Of a stretch of 64,000 nucleotides of DNA, positions 33,087-44,840 are shown one piece after another (within the stretch, counting starts at the first letter, position 1; every line of letters begins with the position of its first letter). The stretch covers positions 93,051,449 through 93,115,448 of the forward strand of contig NC_060257.1 of assembly GCF_921293095.1 (NCBI RefSeq), read 5' to 3'. The notes under the pieces are model-generated. The model saw only the letters and a list, made by a program, of their open reading frames with translations. It was not told the DNA's origin and searched no databases. The position numbers were made by a program, and so were the translations under genes. The stretch is from Ischnura elegans (Eukaryota > Arthropoda > Insecta > Odonata > Coenagrionidae).

Positions 33087-36000
33087 GTAAGATCATTTCA
33101 TCTCATTATTGCTCCCTACTAGAGGCCTGTAAGCGAACCCAAAACCCAAACTCTTCCCATTCAGGCCTTTGGCCTTGTATTGAAGAGGCAGCCAACCATG
33201 GCTGTTCGTCTAGCGTTTACATTTCTACCTTGCATTTGGCTCTATGCCTTAAACTGTTTCAAACAATCCCTTTCAGAAGGAAAGGGGGAGCATGGGGACA
33301 ACGCTTGGGGTCTATAGGGTCTACTTGGGGGTGCTTGTGGGCGATAGTTCTGGTGGCTGCCTCAGTTTGCTGACATTTGGTCTGTGACCGTTTGCGGGCC
33401 TCTACTTCCCATCAAATCACGCAATCATTTTGCCTGTCCCTTCCAACGGATGGCCATTGAATGTTGACCGATTGTGGGGTGATTTCTCCAGCATTACTTG
33501 TGGGGCTCACTCACTCTTGTCACAAAGCACACATTGTCTCGTCATTCCTGAAGTTGTCATTTGGCCATTAAAGTCCAAGCATCTCAAGGAGATGTTTTAA
33601 GACCACTGCAGTCAAATTAGTTTTGTAAACTTTTTGGGAAGTCCGAATCATGGAGGAATGGGCTGTGAGAATGATTGTGATCTGTAGTGGGGCAAGTTGG
33701 TCATTTCAGAGATGTGGTTCACTGGAGTCACTCTCAAAAATGGTCGATTGTCGATCACTGCCCTTGTCACACACGACTGATGTCATTTGGGACTGATGTC
33801 AATTGTGATCAATTTGGTGTACATGATTGGTCTGTACCAATATCAATATTACAACTGACTTTGGCTGCCAATGGCTACCAGTAACAGTCATGAGTGACTG
33901 ACAACCATCGTTGGTTGCTGGTGACTGATGACAGACATTTTAACCATCATCATTCGGTCGGAAATGGATGACGAACATTTTCTGTCGCGAAAATCCAAAA
34001 ATATTGCATCATTCGTTTGAGTGATCCCGTTCATCAATGAATCACTCAATAGATCTGTATCGTGCATGTCAGTTGCTGACGACTGACCCAGTGCTAACTG
34101 TGATTTAAGTACAGCAAACTCCTGATTATATTCTAATGGAGAGGGAGAGTCAGTGTGATTAGTCAGGCAGCATGGGTAATCCAAAATTTCTCATTAATTT
34201 CATGTAATTTTCATAAATATGTATCAAACTATATGCTATTTTACTCCTTTGTTCATTTGTACAACATCATAAGTGCAGATGTACAAGATTATAATTCTGT
34301 GGAGAGGGAAAGAAAGGGATAGGAACACCTAACAGAAAAAGGATGATGACAACTGTGCAATGGTAGACAGAAAAACCCTGATATCGGGGGTTAGCATTCA
34401 TCTTGAGTGGGACTCGAAGAGATAATGTCATTGTACTTGTTTTCCCACTGCTCCATTCCCTCCAGCGATCTTTCTACCCAAGCGAGCGCCTGGCCGTGAA
34501 TCATGCCATCTCCACTTGCTTCTTGTCTCTGCTTCCACGGCTGCCTTCGCTTCTTTCTTCCTTTCTCCAGTTTGATCTCGAGTGGTCGCATGTCTGAGTG
34601 CGATGAAATCTCCTCTTCCCTTGCGCTACATTCAACCTCATACATGTGAGCCCATGGCACATTTGTTATGTGAGCATTACATATGCATTTAAAAATCGTT
34701 GATATCATTTTTCTTAATGTACAATAGGATGGTTTCTTATTTTTTTGTAACTGCCTAAATCGAAAGATTATTGCTCATGGAGTGCGTATTTCACGCTTTT
34801 AGGTTTTTAAATGGCGATATCTATTTTTTTGCAATTAAATGAAAAGTGAAAAAAAGCTGAAATGCGATGGCTAAGTAAGAAGTCACGTGGAGTGGCATCG
34901 CATGGGCGCTTTTTCAAATGAGGTTAAAATTGACCATTAACATTTGTCTAAACTGGGATTTGTAAAACCAAGTAACCTGTATCTTATGAATACACTAATA
35001 ACGAATGGTCTGTGGTGGGTAACGAATCGCAGTCAATGCCTTTCGTTTTCTTTGATGGAGGAAACTACCCTTTGATTGGAATACCTTCTCCTTGGAAAAA
35101 CACGTGTGCACACACCAATCTTCTAAGATTAATCAAGGGTTTTCTCTCACCACTCATCGTCTCTCATTGCAATGCTAATCCAGCACAGATCCAAGCAAAC
35201 TTGAAACATTCCTTTTCACCAAGTGAAAATAATTACACATTTTGTTTTTCGAATGGAAAATAATAAGTCTGGTAAGGTATGGCATGCTTTAAAATGGTGT
35301 TTTTGCATCTGATTTAATTTTTATTATAATCACGGAAAAGATTGAAGGAGTATGAAACTGGTTGACAAATTATTTGCAGCATCAATTATCCGCAGCCATA
35401 TAATCGGGAGTCTGCTGTACTCGGAAAATGATAGCTGTCACTGTGGTGGTCCATCCACTGGGAGAGACAGGAAAAGTGATTGTGTGAATTAAGCTTAATT
35501 TAAACACTGTCATATTAATTAGCATAGTAATAATAATATTAATATGACAACAAGGAACTACGAGAAGGACTATGGTTGCATTTTTTTGGGTTTCTAAGAA
35601 GGATCATCGTATCTTCTTTTCTGCGTGCAATGCATTCTTTATGTAGAAAAATAAAGAGAATATAAAATGGGGAGTGATAATCCTTGCTTCTTTCCTGTTG
35701 TTGGCACTATTTATTGAAAGCTTAATTTTCTTTATTTCATGGGAAATAAGCCATTTTTGCTGTGGCATTCACATAATCTGCTAAATATGTCGCTGAAATT
35801 ATTTTTGCAAATAGAAAATTATCCCATAAATTGAATTTAAATAAATGCTGTAATCATGGTCCTTCTGCCAAGGCCAAAAAATATGCAAACGCTATCAGTT
35901 TGAATGTTTAAACTGTTGAAAATAATGTGGGGTCGATAGAATTATCTTTTATGCTAGCCAGTAAATGAAAAGTATAATTGTGACACCTGTGGTGTAGTAG

Positions 36001-36650
36001 GCAAATACTATTTAGGAGTGCTCTCATATTATAAAGAAAGTATAATACGGAAAAATGTGTTGGTGCAGAGTATGAAATCATCACTGCTCACGCACTCATC
36101 GAAGATTTTAAAAAATATTTTCACCCTTAATTTCTTCAGCCTTAGGACTTGATCCAGAATGGTTCACCAGTCACCAACAATTTCATCCTATCTGTGGTGT
36201 TAGTTAGCTAGCTAACTGGAAATCCCAAAAGACTAAACTCCAATTGGTGCGAGTGCAGATGCAATGCTCCTGACTTCCACTCTCCTCCGCACCCTCCTCG
36301 TCCCAACTGAGTTAGGTTTTTTATTGATTGTGTTGGGCTAAACTTGGTGGAATTTGCTTAGAATTTTTGAATAAATGGAAGTGAAAACTTTTTTACTCCA
36401 CTTAAAATTTATTTGCATTCTACATATTGCTTGTGTGCCTCAGGAGAATCCAAGTCATAACTGCTTTCAAATAAATTTGGTCGGGCATAGCAAAGTTTTC
36501 GCTGCCATTTATTCAAAAATAGTTTTTGTGTTTGACAGATTGGTTAGTCTAGATTGATTATGTCGTGTGCATGTTGCTGCCTTTCAGTGAAGCATTGAGA
36601 AGAGTGGAAATTGTGTAGTTGAGCGTTCTCTCCAAACTGCTTTTTTCCAG
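33087..36650 (+). other. usp: usp intron (3.6 kb), no elements recognised
   Basis: AT-rich sequence with short unsupported frames on both strands. No inverted-repeat element or coding remnant was identified. Confidence 0.6.
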
Positions 36651-36875
36651 GCTGGAATGAATTGCTGATAGCTGCGTTCTCGCATCGCTCGGTCGAGGTC
36701 AAAGACGGGATAGTGCTGGCCACAGGACTCACGGTGCACAGGAACTCGGCGCACCAAGCGGGAGTCGGATCCATCTTTGATCGTGTCCTCACGGAGCTTG
36801 TGGCCAAGATGCGAGAGATGCACATGGACAAGACTGAACTGGGCTGCTTGAGAGCCGTCATCCTCTTCAACCCAG
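36651..36875 (+). CDS. usp: Ultraspiracle/RXR, ligand-binding domain helices 5-8
   Basis: Acceptor CTTTTTTCCAG and donor CCCAG|GTGATT. It reads [56 protein letters not shown] and [17 protein letters not shown]. Pocket positions known from human RXR-alpha are retained: W305, N306, L309, I310, F313, R316 (here the R of SHRS), L326, A327 of the beta-turn, and the V and I of GVGSIF. This is the RXR-type pocket, unlike the filled pocket of dipteran and lepidopteran USP. It ends in phase 1 and joins the last exon through a shared Asp codon. Confidence 0.95.
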
Positions 36876-38842
36876 GTGATTCAATCCACATTGCATTATT
36901 AGACATGGGCCATCTATCTGTCTGATCGTTTAAATCAGTGGGAAGTGTTGATGCTCATGATCGCCATTCAGTTGAGGCTGAGAAGGATGTGAGGTTTTCA
37001 CTCACATTTATAAGAGGGGTATATCTCTTCCGTTATCATATTTATCATTAAAATCTCTGTTCAAATGAAATAGTGACGCATTTTTATGTTTTTAACTTTA
37101 GCTCGGTAATCCAAAAAGACTTGTTGAAACAAATGTTGGAAAATTCAAGATTATAGATGAATTAAATGAGAATGTTCATGTCCACCCGCAACTAAATAAT
37201 GTGAAGAACTTAGTGATTTCAATAATTTATCTTGATTCCATTCTTACAATTTTATTCTCAGGGAAATAGTGTGCATCTCACGAAGCTCATCTTAAATTCA
37301 TTAACCATTGGTTTTATCATTCTTCGCTATCATCATCAATTGATTCCATTCAGAAATTTAATTATGAGTTAAATCAATCCGCCCTGCTGGCAAGTCAAAT
37401 GATTTTTTAGCAGCAAATTTCTTCCTTTTGTATTTACATATATTTTAAAGTAATCTTTTGCTTGTATTTGCTTATTTTTACTTTTTTTCTTAACTATTTT
37501 ATTAATAATTAGTGAACACATCTCTGTGACTAAATTTAAGGGACCCAAAAAGTTGTGAATTCATTGTTGTGGAGTTTGATATTGTGAAGCAAAAGTTTTT
37601 CATCAAAGTTTCTGTGATTTATTAACCTGTAATTTAAGTTTCCATGAATTCAATGGAGTTCATAAAGATTGGGTGGATTATTTTTATCTTATCAACTTGA
37701 ATATTATGATTATGATTAATAATCATTAAGAATTCGGTTGTTCTTGGTGAAAATGTTCCTTCAATGTTCAAAGAGGTTCATTCCCTAACTTAACCTTCCA
37801 TTACGTGGAATATGTTTCTTCTATTATATGTTCTTATTACTTGTTGGGTACGATGTCCGCATGTATTTTTATGCAGACTGCAGCTACTCACTAGCGAGTA
37901 CAATTGATTGTGGTCGCTGCAATAGAAAATTAATCAACGACGACTGGAAATTGAGCTCTGGGAAATCTCAAGTGCAAAACAATGATTAAATAATTAATTT
38001 GCATTGTAGTAGTGGAAAAAATGTACCGTATAAGCGCGTGTAAGAGGCGCACCTTTTTTCCCAGACATTGCAGCCGAAAATGGGGGTGCGCCTCTTACAC
38101 AAACTTCTTATCTTCCCCCCCTCCCCTTCACCGGTCGCAAGTTCAAGGGGAACTGAGTGGCCTTGGTTTTCAGCGTGAGTCAGTCATCTGAAACCCTGGG
38201 TCAAAAACAAGCGGCAGGCAGGGGAGTTTCTCCCTTAGTGACGTATTTTTAAAATGCTCCTGTTTGAATTTCTTGCAAGCATCGCTCCGTCACGTCGGTA
38301 CCCCAGAGGTGAACATTGAAAAGATCGCGCGGGGTGATTCGCTCCGGAGCGCGCGCTAAATTTATTGCCACGAGTGGGCATCCCGCGGCATTTATACTGC
38401 ATATAGTAATATTGGTGTCACAACCTGCGGTTGAAAAAATTCGAACGAGTGTGCTCATTGTTGGACTTAATGGTGGATAGAAGAAATCAGAAATGCTTAT
38501 AAGTAGAGGTCCGTGAAAGTGGTTTTATTTTTTGCTGAAATTCGTTTTAAAATCATGTGATTTCGGTGTTATAGAAAATCTTGGCGGTGTTATTATAATG
38601 TTACATTTTTCCCGGTATACAGGCATTTTATTATTTTATGGTACACGTTTCATTAATACCTATACTTTTATTAAGCATTTTACTTAACATTTAACACAAT
38701 TTCGATAGCACAAAATTTCTGATAAAACAACATGAAAGAAGTGGTTCAATTTATATTGGTTCAAGGTATATGAATGGTTCAAGTATGTAGTCTTGGCTAA
38801 TACGATCAGCAAACGGCAAAATCCCCACTACCTTATATGTGT

Positions 38843-39192
38843 TTACTTCGAGAGCCATTCCAGAATTTTTGGATTGTCAAGTTTCTCTACACTAAATAAA
38901 GCCTTTAAAAATGCTTCTGTAGTAGCAACAACAAGCTCCTCCTTTGCTTTCTTTGACTGAGTGACTGCGTGTTCAAAGGATAGCTGTCGTTTTGTGGGTC
39001 CCCTTTCTTTCGCACGTTTATGTGTATCGCTACTGATGTGCTTTAACAAAGTGTCACATCTTCTGAATTAAAATCGTTTTATCACAAACTTTGCGCAGTA
39101 ATACTCCGTCTTTCACATAAAATCCTTCTCAACCCTGCAGGGTCAGTGAATTTAGTTGAGAAGGTGTGAAGAGTATCACTAGCTTTTGGCAT
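38843..39192 (-). pseudogene. CGGBP1-like (hAT-related zinc finger) remnant
   Basis: From an ATG at 39192 the minus strand reads MPKASDTLHTFSTKF, then after a frameshift a GVLLRKVCDKTI-like block, and then the frame ending at 38843 with HISSDTHKRAKERG, AVTQSKKAKEELVVATTEAF and VEKLDNPKILEWLSK. The order resembles CGGBP1-type proteins: a degenerate BED-like C2H2 finger, a basic segment, then a helix ending with a DNP motif. CGGBP1 is thought to derive from hAT transposons, which fits the enclosing element. Stops and frameshifts near 39060-39110 show it is not functional. Confidence 0.45.
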
Positions 39193-39887
39193 TTTAAAAT
39201 TCCTATCCTTCGTTCAATATTTAAAGCTAGAACTACGATAAAAAAAAGTCTAACCCCAAAACACAACCTATCACGGTGGTGTTTTCAAACTGAGTGCTGG
39301 GTAGCTGCAGTACCGTATAACTTACAAATTGTCTGAAATGTTTCATGTCGTGGGTTCCCTTTCGATACCCCTCACCCAGGTGCTGAGGGAAGGTGGGACA
39401 GCAGCTAGATACAACAAAGTCGCTTAGTTTTGATTACAGCTGTTGCCAATCGGTCAGGAAAGGCAGGGAAAGAAGCGCACATAACAAAACATAATCGGAA
39501 TCAAAGAAACTTGAGAAATTATTTCCCATTTATCGATCCTGAAGCATCTAGAATGAGATGCTTTCTCACCTGAAGAATTAGGTATTAGATTTGGCCAATG
39601 TCCAAATGATTTTTTTGTATTGTAGCTCAGTGGAGAGCTGAATATTCGACGATCCGTCTGCAAATAAGGAGAATCCTCTATACTCTTATCCTTTCTGTTC
39701 CTTCCTTACCTTCTCCCAACTGCTAGCGCTTCGTGCTTTCAAATAACCTTACGTGTCTATGGATGTCTTAAAACGAATCGAATCGCGCAGTTGACGCACG
39801 GTGCCGTTGACGGCCACCGTGGTCTCCACGGTGCCCATTTCAATCCGGCCCGGCGGTGCGCCGGGAAATAAGCCAGTGCTACATTGA

Positions 39888-39990
39888 GGCCGCTTTCTGA
39901 CGAAACGACTTTTTGCCGGTTGCCATTCACGTCACGACGCCGTGAAATTCAGGCCGCTTTCAGACGAGACGACTCTCTGCCACGCTGTGG
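39888..39990 (+). repeat. Two diverged 25-bp direct repeats
   Basis: AGGCCGCTTTCTGACGAAAC and AGGCCGCTTTCAGACGAGAC lie 63 bp apart inside the hAT element, within a GC-rich block. They resemble ends of an unclassified DNA transposon, but the matching inverted partner was not secured. Confidence 0.4.
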
Positions 39991-40490
39991 GCCGTGCCGG
40001 CCAGCGGCCGTGTTTAAGTCAACGAAATTGTTACATTAGACCCATACTCAAGGTATTCCTGCAACAAGTTATCCAATAACGCAGTCTAATGCACCGCGGG
40101 GAGTCGCCGGAATTACTGCTCGGCATTGACGCGTATCGGGTGCGTGAGCTTCTATATCCGCTCCTCCGCGGCCGCGCTAAATTTCTTTCCGCGCATTTTT
40201 AATTCATAATATCTATTTCTTCAGATAAGAAAGAGGCAGTGATAAATTTAACGGCAAATTCTGGCGGATAAATCACCACAGTGCGTGATATTACGCGGAT
40301 GCGTTATGCGCGGGACTAAACGAGCCTATTGACCTGGGAATCGTAATGAGATAGGGCAAGTAAACGTCGGCAGCGTTAAACAATGAAGGCTTATGTTTTA
40401 ATAGATTACGACTCATTAGATATGATTTTTTCGCTAATCCACCTAAAATCGCAAATAACGCGGAATTTCGTTTTAACTTACCGATTTCGC

Positions 40491-40530
40491 GTTATTTCGT
40501 GTTATTTCGTGTTATTTCGCGTTATTTCGC
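40491..40530 (+). repeat. 10-bp tandem repeat, four units
   Basis: Four consecutive units of GTTATTTCG(T/C), adjoining further partial units, near the right end of the hAT element. Such subterminal repeats are common transposase-binding arrays in hAT elements; that role here is inferred. Confidence 0.7.
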
Positions 40531-41186
40531 GATATCGCGTCACGCGAAATTCACGGACATCTACTTATAAGTGATGAGCGCTGAAGGAGAGGTCGAGGGG
40601 AAGAGGGCTCCCTCCCCTCCGTATTTAAAGCTACGAGCGAAGGAGCAAGGGAAGAACACGTCCGATCTTGCATGTGACGTCGTTGCCTTTAAAGCGAAGG
40701 GGCGAAGGCGCAGCAATGTGATATACGCAGTTTGCGTTGCCTGAGTTTCCAGTCCATCTCGTCTTGTTTGAATGCGCTTATGCTACGCTTGTTTCTTCCG
40801 AAATTGTGCTGTTTGGACTATGTTGAATATTAGTAGCCTTATTTTAGCTATAAATCTTTGTGTCAATCAATTAGAGCTCAAAAAACTTAAATGCTGTAAG
40901 ATATACGTCGCGTTAGGTCTAATTCTTTTTAGAACCTCGTGCGTGTCATACAATTGCTGAAAGATATCGAGATTTCTTCGAGCTCAGAAGGTGACTCACG
41001 TAGCATTTGACCTCCAGAAACTCGGGGAATTGAACTTGGTAGACCGAAAAAGGTCAGTTGGTGGAATGGGGTAAGGATGAAACACGTTTCCATTGTTCCC
41101 CTGTAACTTGATATTTTCCTGTGGAGTCTCGGAAAAAAAAAATGGCAGAGGCATTAGCTGATGGAGAGCCGAGTGTAGTTCCGTTA

Positions 41187-41483
41187 GGCCCCTTGCACAC
41201 ACACCGATTTTGGACGGCCGGTAAAATATTGGCCGATATTTTACCGGCGAAGTGATACTTGCACACATGCCGGATTTTTACCGGTCAAACGATACGTTGC
41301 TAAGTTTTTGAGCCGGCGTCGGTGATCCACAGTGACAATAGCCGGCAGCTAACCGGCATTTTGCCGGTGCCGGCGCGTGGTCGGTACATGTGCAAGCTCC
41401 AATGCTCTCCCATTGTTCACTATTGGAATGTGGACGGCCGATATTTTACCGGCCGTCCAAAATCAGTGTGTGTGCAAGGGGCC
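41187..41483. mobile_element. PIF/Harbinger-type MITE, 297 bp, TTA target duplication
   Basis: Left end GGCCCCTTGCACACACACCG, followed by ATTTTGGACGGCCGGTAAAA; the right end carries the complements, CGGCCGTCCAAAATCAGTG and GCAAGGGGCC. TTA flanks both ends (41184-41186 and 41484-41486). The long inverted ends make the whole element capable of folding. No coding capacity. Confidence 0.75.
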
Positions 41484-44400
41484 TTAAATCTACAACGTGG
41501 TTATTATCCTGCGGCGCTGAGATTGCCCCGATTGTTGTTCAATCTCTTGGGAAAGCTCATGCCATTTGCCTGTCATGTTTTGCCTTAAAATTTTCCACGG
41601 CTGCAATTCTATTGCAATACTCATGCGAGAGCTTTTAAACAAAATTGTTCGTGAGTAGGACAAGCAACGTAGAGCGATGGCGTATGCAAAGAGAGGATCG
41701 GAACTCTTTCTACTCCCTCTTATGCCGCCACAGTTATCAAAATTTCCTCTTTCAAATAGTACTGAAAGAGGACATTTCGATAACTGTCGAAATTCCAGGC
41801 ATACGTCTGCAACACCGCACGTTAGGATAAAAAAAATGTCGCAAAATTTTTTTTCTTTATAGCTTCGATCCTCAAAATAGGGGTGCGCCTCTTACACGTG
41901 TGCGCCTCTTACACAAGCTTATACGGTAATCTTACAGTATCTGAGAACTGTGCATCAGCGGCTTTGTGAATGGTGGAGGCACGATCAAGGCTGGGGAGAG
42001 TAGTTGGCAAGGACGGTTCAAACCAATTGGAAACTAAATTTTCAAACAACGTGCCACACAGTCATGTATAAGTGGCCCTAAGATGTGGTTCCATGATCAT
42101 GCAACACAATTGCATCCCAGCTCCGACTGTGATGTTTGGAAACCAATAGCACAGAGCTCCCATGAAGCCAACTTGTGAACGATCATGCTGTTGTGCAAAT
42201 CCATCTATGCGTGAGTTGGAAAGGAGACCAACGGAACAAAGCGGAATGATGTGGGTGCTTCCATTGGTTTCCCTTTCCTCTGCGTTGTACCGAATCTGAA
42301 ATCATTGTTTAGTGTTTTGTTGAACTTGTGCAGCTACCTCCTCGTGGCACCAAAAATTCCAGCGCACGACTTGTGTGACGCTAATCTAATGCAGTCCCAG
42401 ACAGCCCAGCCCAGTGCCACGGTCTTCCCCACACACAAGGTGTATGTCGACTTGGAAATGCCATAAAAGTTAATGACTGGCTGGGCCTTCACACTGTGTC
42501 ATTTGGACATTCATTTGGTGTCGTTCTGATTGGTAGAATAAGATGTGACCATATGGTATGGGTACGCCAGTTTCCATGCTGATGGTATTCATGGCACTAA
42601 TTGGTCACTGGTGACGGAAAGCTGTGCTCCTATCATTAAGAAGAAGTAAGTCTTAAATGATAAGTATGCTTCCTTGAATGAGCATATTTTAAGAGATTCA
42701 CACTATGTATCAATTTTAGCAGACACGGTTTGAACCAGTTGTTGGTTTCACAGAGCAAAGGTTTGTGTTCCCCTTGTTATTCATGTCCTCTAAGCACTCT
42801 CTCTCCTCTACTCGTTGCTGTTTTCCACTATGTGCTACAATTGATATGAGCACTGAATTTGATATTACCTCACTCATGATTGCAAAATTTCGTAATAACC
42901 AAGCTTCCCTATAATTTTGCGAAATTTCGTGGCAACCATACAATTTTCGCAATTGCAAAATTAGGTGCTTTATATTTGAGAAGTCATCACTATCTGAATA
43001 TTATCATTCTTCATAATGTCATATTAAGTGAATGATATTTTATTTTGCATACAAAAGAAATTTGGTCAGTGGATTGTAAGCACAAATTTTATCATTCGTT
43101 GAAATTTATATTGGTTATGCAACATGATTATTTTCCAAGATTAGACAAGGATGGCCATTGACCCAACCTGGCTGTAGAAGTTTGAATTCTCCTGTCTTCT
43201 TATTGATATGAGTTGTGTACGCTTGAACATAACTTACTGATATTTGGCATAGAAAACTATCTTGAATTGTTGACTGCACTATGCTACGCTGATTTTTTGC
43301 TTTTTAATTGTGAAACTCCATCTCCCAGTTTTGCAGCTGTATACTGAACGACTCAGGATTTTTTGGATTCGAAGATTGTTTGAAATTTACAGTGAAATCA
43401 TGGCATAGTTTCGATAATTAATTATTTAGGTGAGGGTGGGAATGTAGGAAGGGTGATTTTCAGGACTTTTTGCTTGGAGTAGGGTGATGGGGTATAATCC
43501 CACTAATGGCAGTTGGTTGTCGGTGGCTTTGAAGGATCTCTGGAATCGTGGGAGGAAGGATTTGAGAATGCTGAGGAGTGGATTTAGTTGGAGGTCTTTT
43601 TGGATGTTTCGGTTGGATATGAACCACGGCTCTCCCAATATTCTTCTACTGGTTACGTTCTCCATCAATTGAAGGTGCTTCAAATGGTTGAATCGTCGAG
43701 AGTTGAAACCAAATGAATTTCTGTCCTATGCCTGTTATTTTCCCCTCCATGTTTACCCTGCCATATCAGGCAGTTATTCGTAAGAGAATTCTTCTTTGTG
43801 ATTCATGGTATATATGTATAATTGATCCCATTGTCAGTTAGCTATTTTAGGGTAAGTTAACTAGCATTAATTGGAAATCATATCTATTGGAACGGAGCAA
43901 CTACATTTGTTTGTGTTCACCTACATTCCTCATTTACTTGCATTTTTATGTTGACTGATTTTCTCTCATAAATTTTCACTGAAGTCCATCCCGTAAGAAA
44001 ATTTGGTAATCTTTACACAAGTCACTGTATGTGGGTAATATGTAATCTTTTTGATGAGTTCCTTAATGTTAACACCAGAATGGCTGTGAGGATCATATTG
44101 ATGCTTTTGCGATGAATGCTATTAGAATTAAGAATAAATTATCAAAATTAAAATCACTATCAGAATTTCATAATGCTTTGTATGAAAATGTCAGATTTCC
44201 CATTAACGGCTGCGGGGATCAAATATGTCCCTCTACAAGAAAGATTGTATTTTGAAGAATGGAAGTTTCTTACACAATATAATCTCTGAAGCAAATTACA
44301 TTTCCAGGCTCTCCGGTTTGCAGATGTATCTCAGGAAAAGTTAATACTTTTTACATTGTTTCAGCGTACTGTATATGCTGCTGATTTGGTGGTGAATAAT

Positions 44401-44586
44401 TTGATGCCCTCGGCCGTTGAAGGGGACTAGCCAAATCTGTGGTGCTAATGTGGCTGATTGGTAGATTCAATGTGGGAAAAATCAGAGCTCTGGGTTGTTT
44501 GTGCACTTTGAATATTGAGAGGGAAGAAATAAATGCTTTGACTTGAGTGTTTTGTAAGTCCTTTTGATGACTGGTGATCTTTGCAG

Positions 44587-44840
44587 ACGTTCGTGGCTTG
44601 AAGAGTCGCAGGCAGGTTGAATCTCTGAGGGAGAAGGTGTACGCGGCGCTGGAGGAGCACGCAAAGAGCACGCACCCGGATGAACCGGGGCGCTTTGCCA
44701 AGCTGCTGCTGCGCCTGCCCTCCCTGCGCTCCATTGGACTCAAGTGCCTGGAGCACCTGTTCTTCTTTCGCCTGATTGGCGACGTCCCCATCGACACTTT
44801 CCTCGTCGAGATGCTCGAGTCGTCTCCGCCAGACCCTTAG
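44587..44840 (+). CDS. usp: Ultraspiracle/RXR, ligand-binding domain helices 9-12 and stop
   Basis: Acceptor GATCTTTGCAG; stop TAG at 44838-44840. It reads [57 protein letters not shown] and [17 protein letters not shown]. Helix 10, the dimerisation helix, is intact, with the pocket cysteine and histidine of KCLEH. Helix 12 FLVEML fits the AF-2 consensus (two hydrophobics, x, E, two hydrophobics), so coactivator binding is predicted. Together the seven exons give 405 residues from this window. GC content is much higher than in the introns. Antisense frames over this exon are shadows. Confidence 0.95.

Larger units (their letters stand above)
38504..40563 (-). mobile_element. hAT-type transposon with 8-bp duplication CTTATAAG
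   Basis: Ends TAGAGGTCCGTGAA and, at the right, the complement of TAGATGTCCGTGAA; both flanks carry CTTATAAG (38496-38503 and 40564-40571). TAG-starting short inverted repeats and an 8-bp duplication are hAT hallmarks. The interior has a minus-strand CGGBP1-like finger remnant and no transposase catalytic region. Confidence 0.65.
38026..41926. mobile_element. TA-flanked pogo-like transposon carrying nested elements
   Basis: Left end CCGTATAAGCGCGTGTAAGA and right end with the complement of GTGTAAGAGGCGCAC and CCGTATAAGC; TA on both sides (38024-38025 and 41927-41928). About 45 bp inside the left end an inverted copy, GGTGCGCCTCTTACAC, makes a terminal hairpin, and at the right end the same word is doubled. 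The layout parallels the element at 28105-29928. No transposase is recognised in its own sequence. It encloses a hAT element (38504-40563) and a Harbinger-type MITE (41187-41483), so it is the oldest of the three insertions. Confidence 0.65.
36876..44586 (+). other. usp: Last usp intron (7.7 kb) hosting nested transposons
   Basis: Contains the TA-flanked element 38026-41926 with nested insertions. The flanking parts (36.9-38.0 and 41.9-44.6 kb) show no gene or recognised repeat. Confidence 0.7.
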
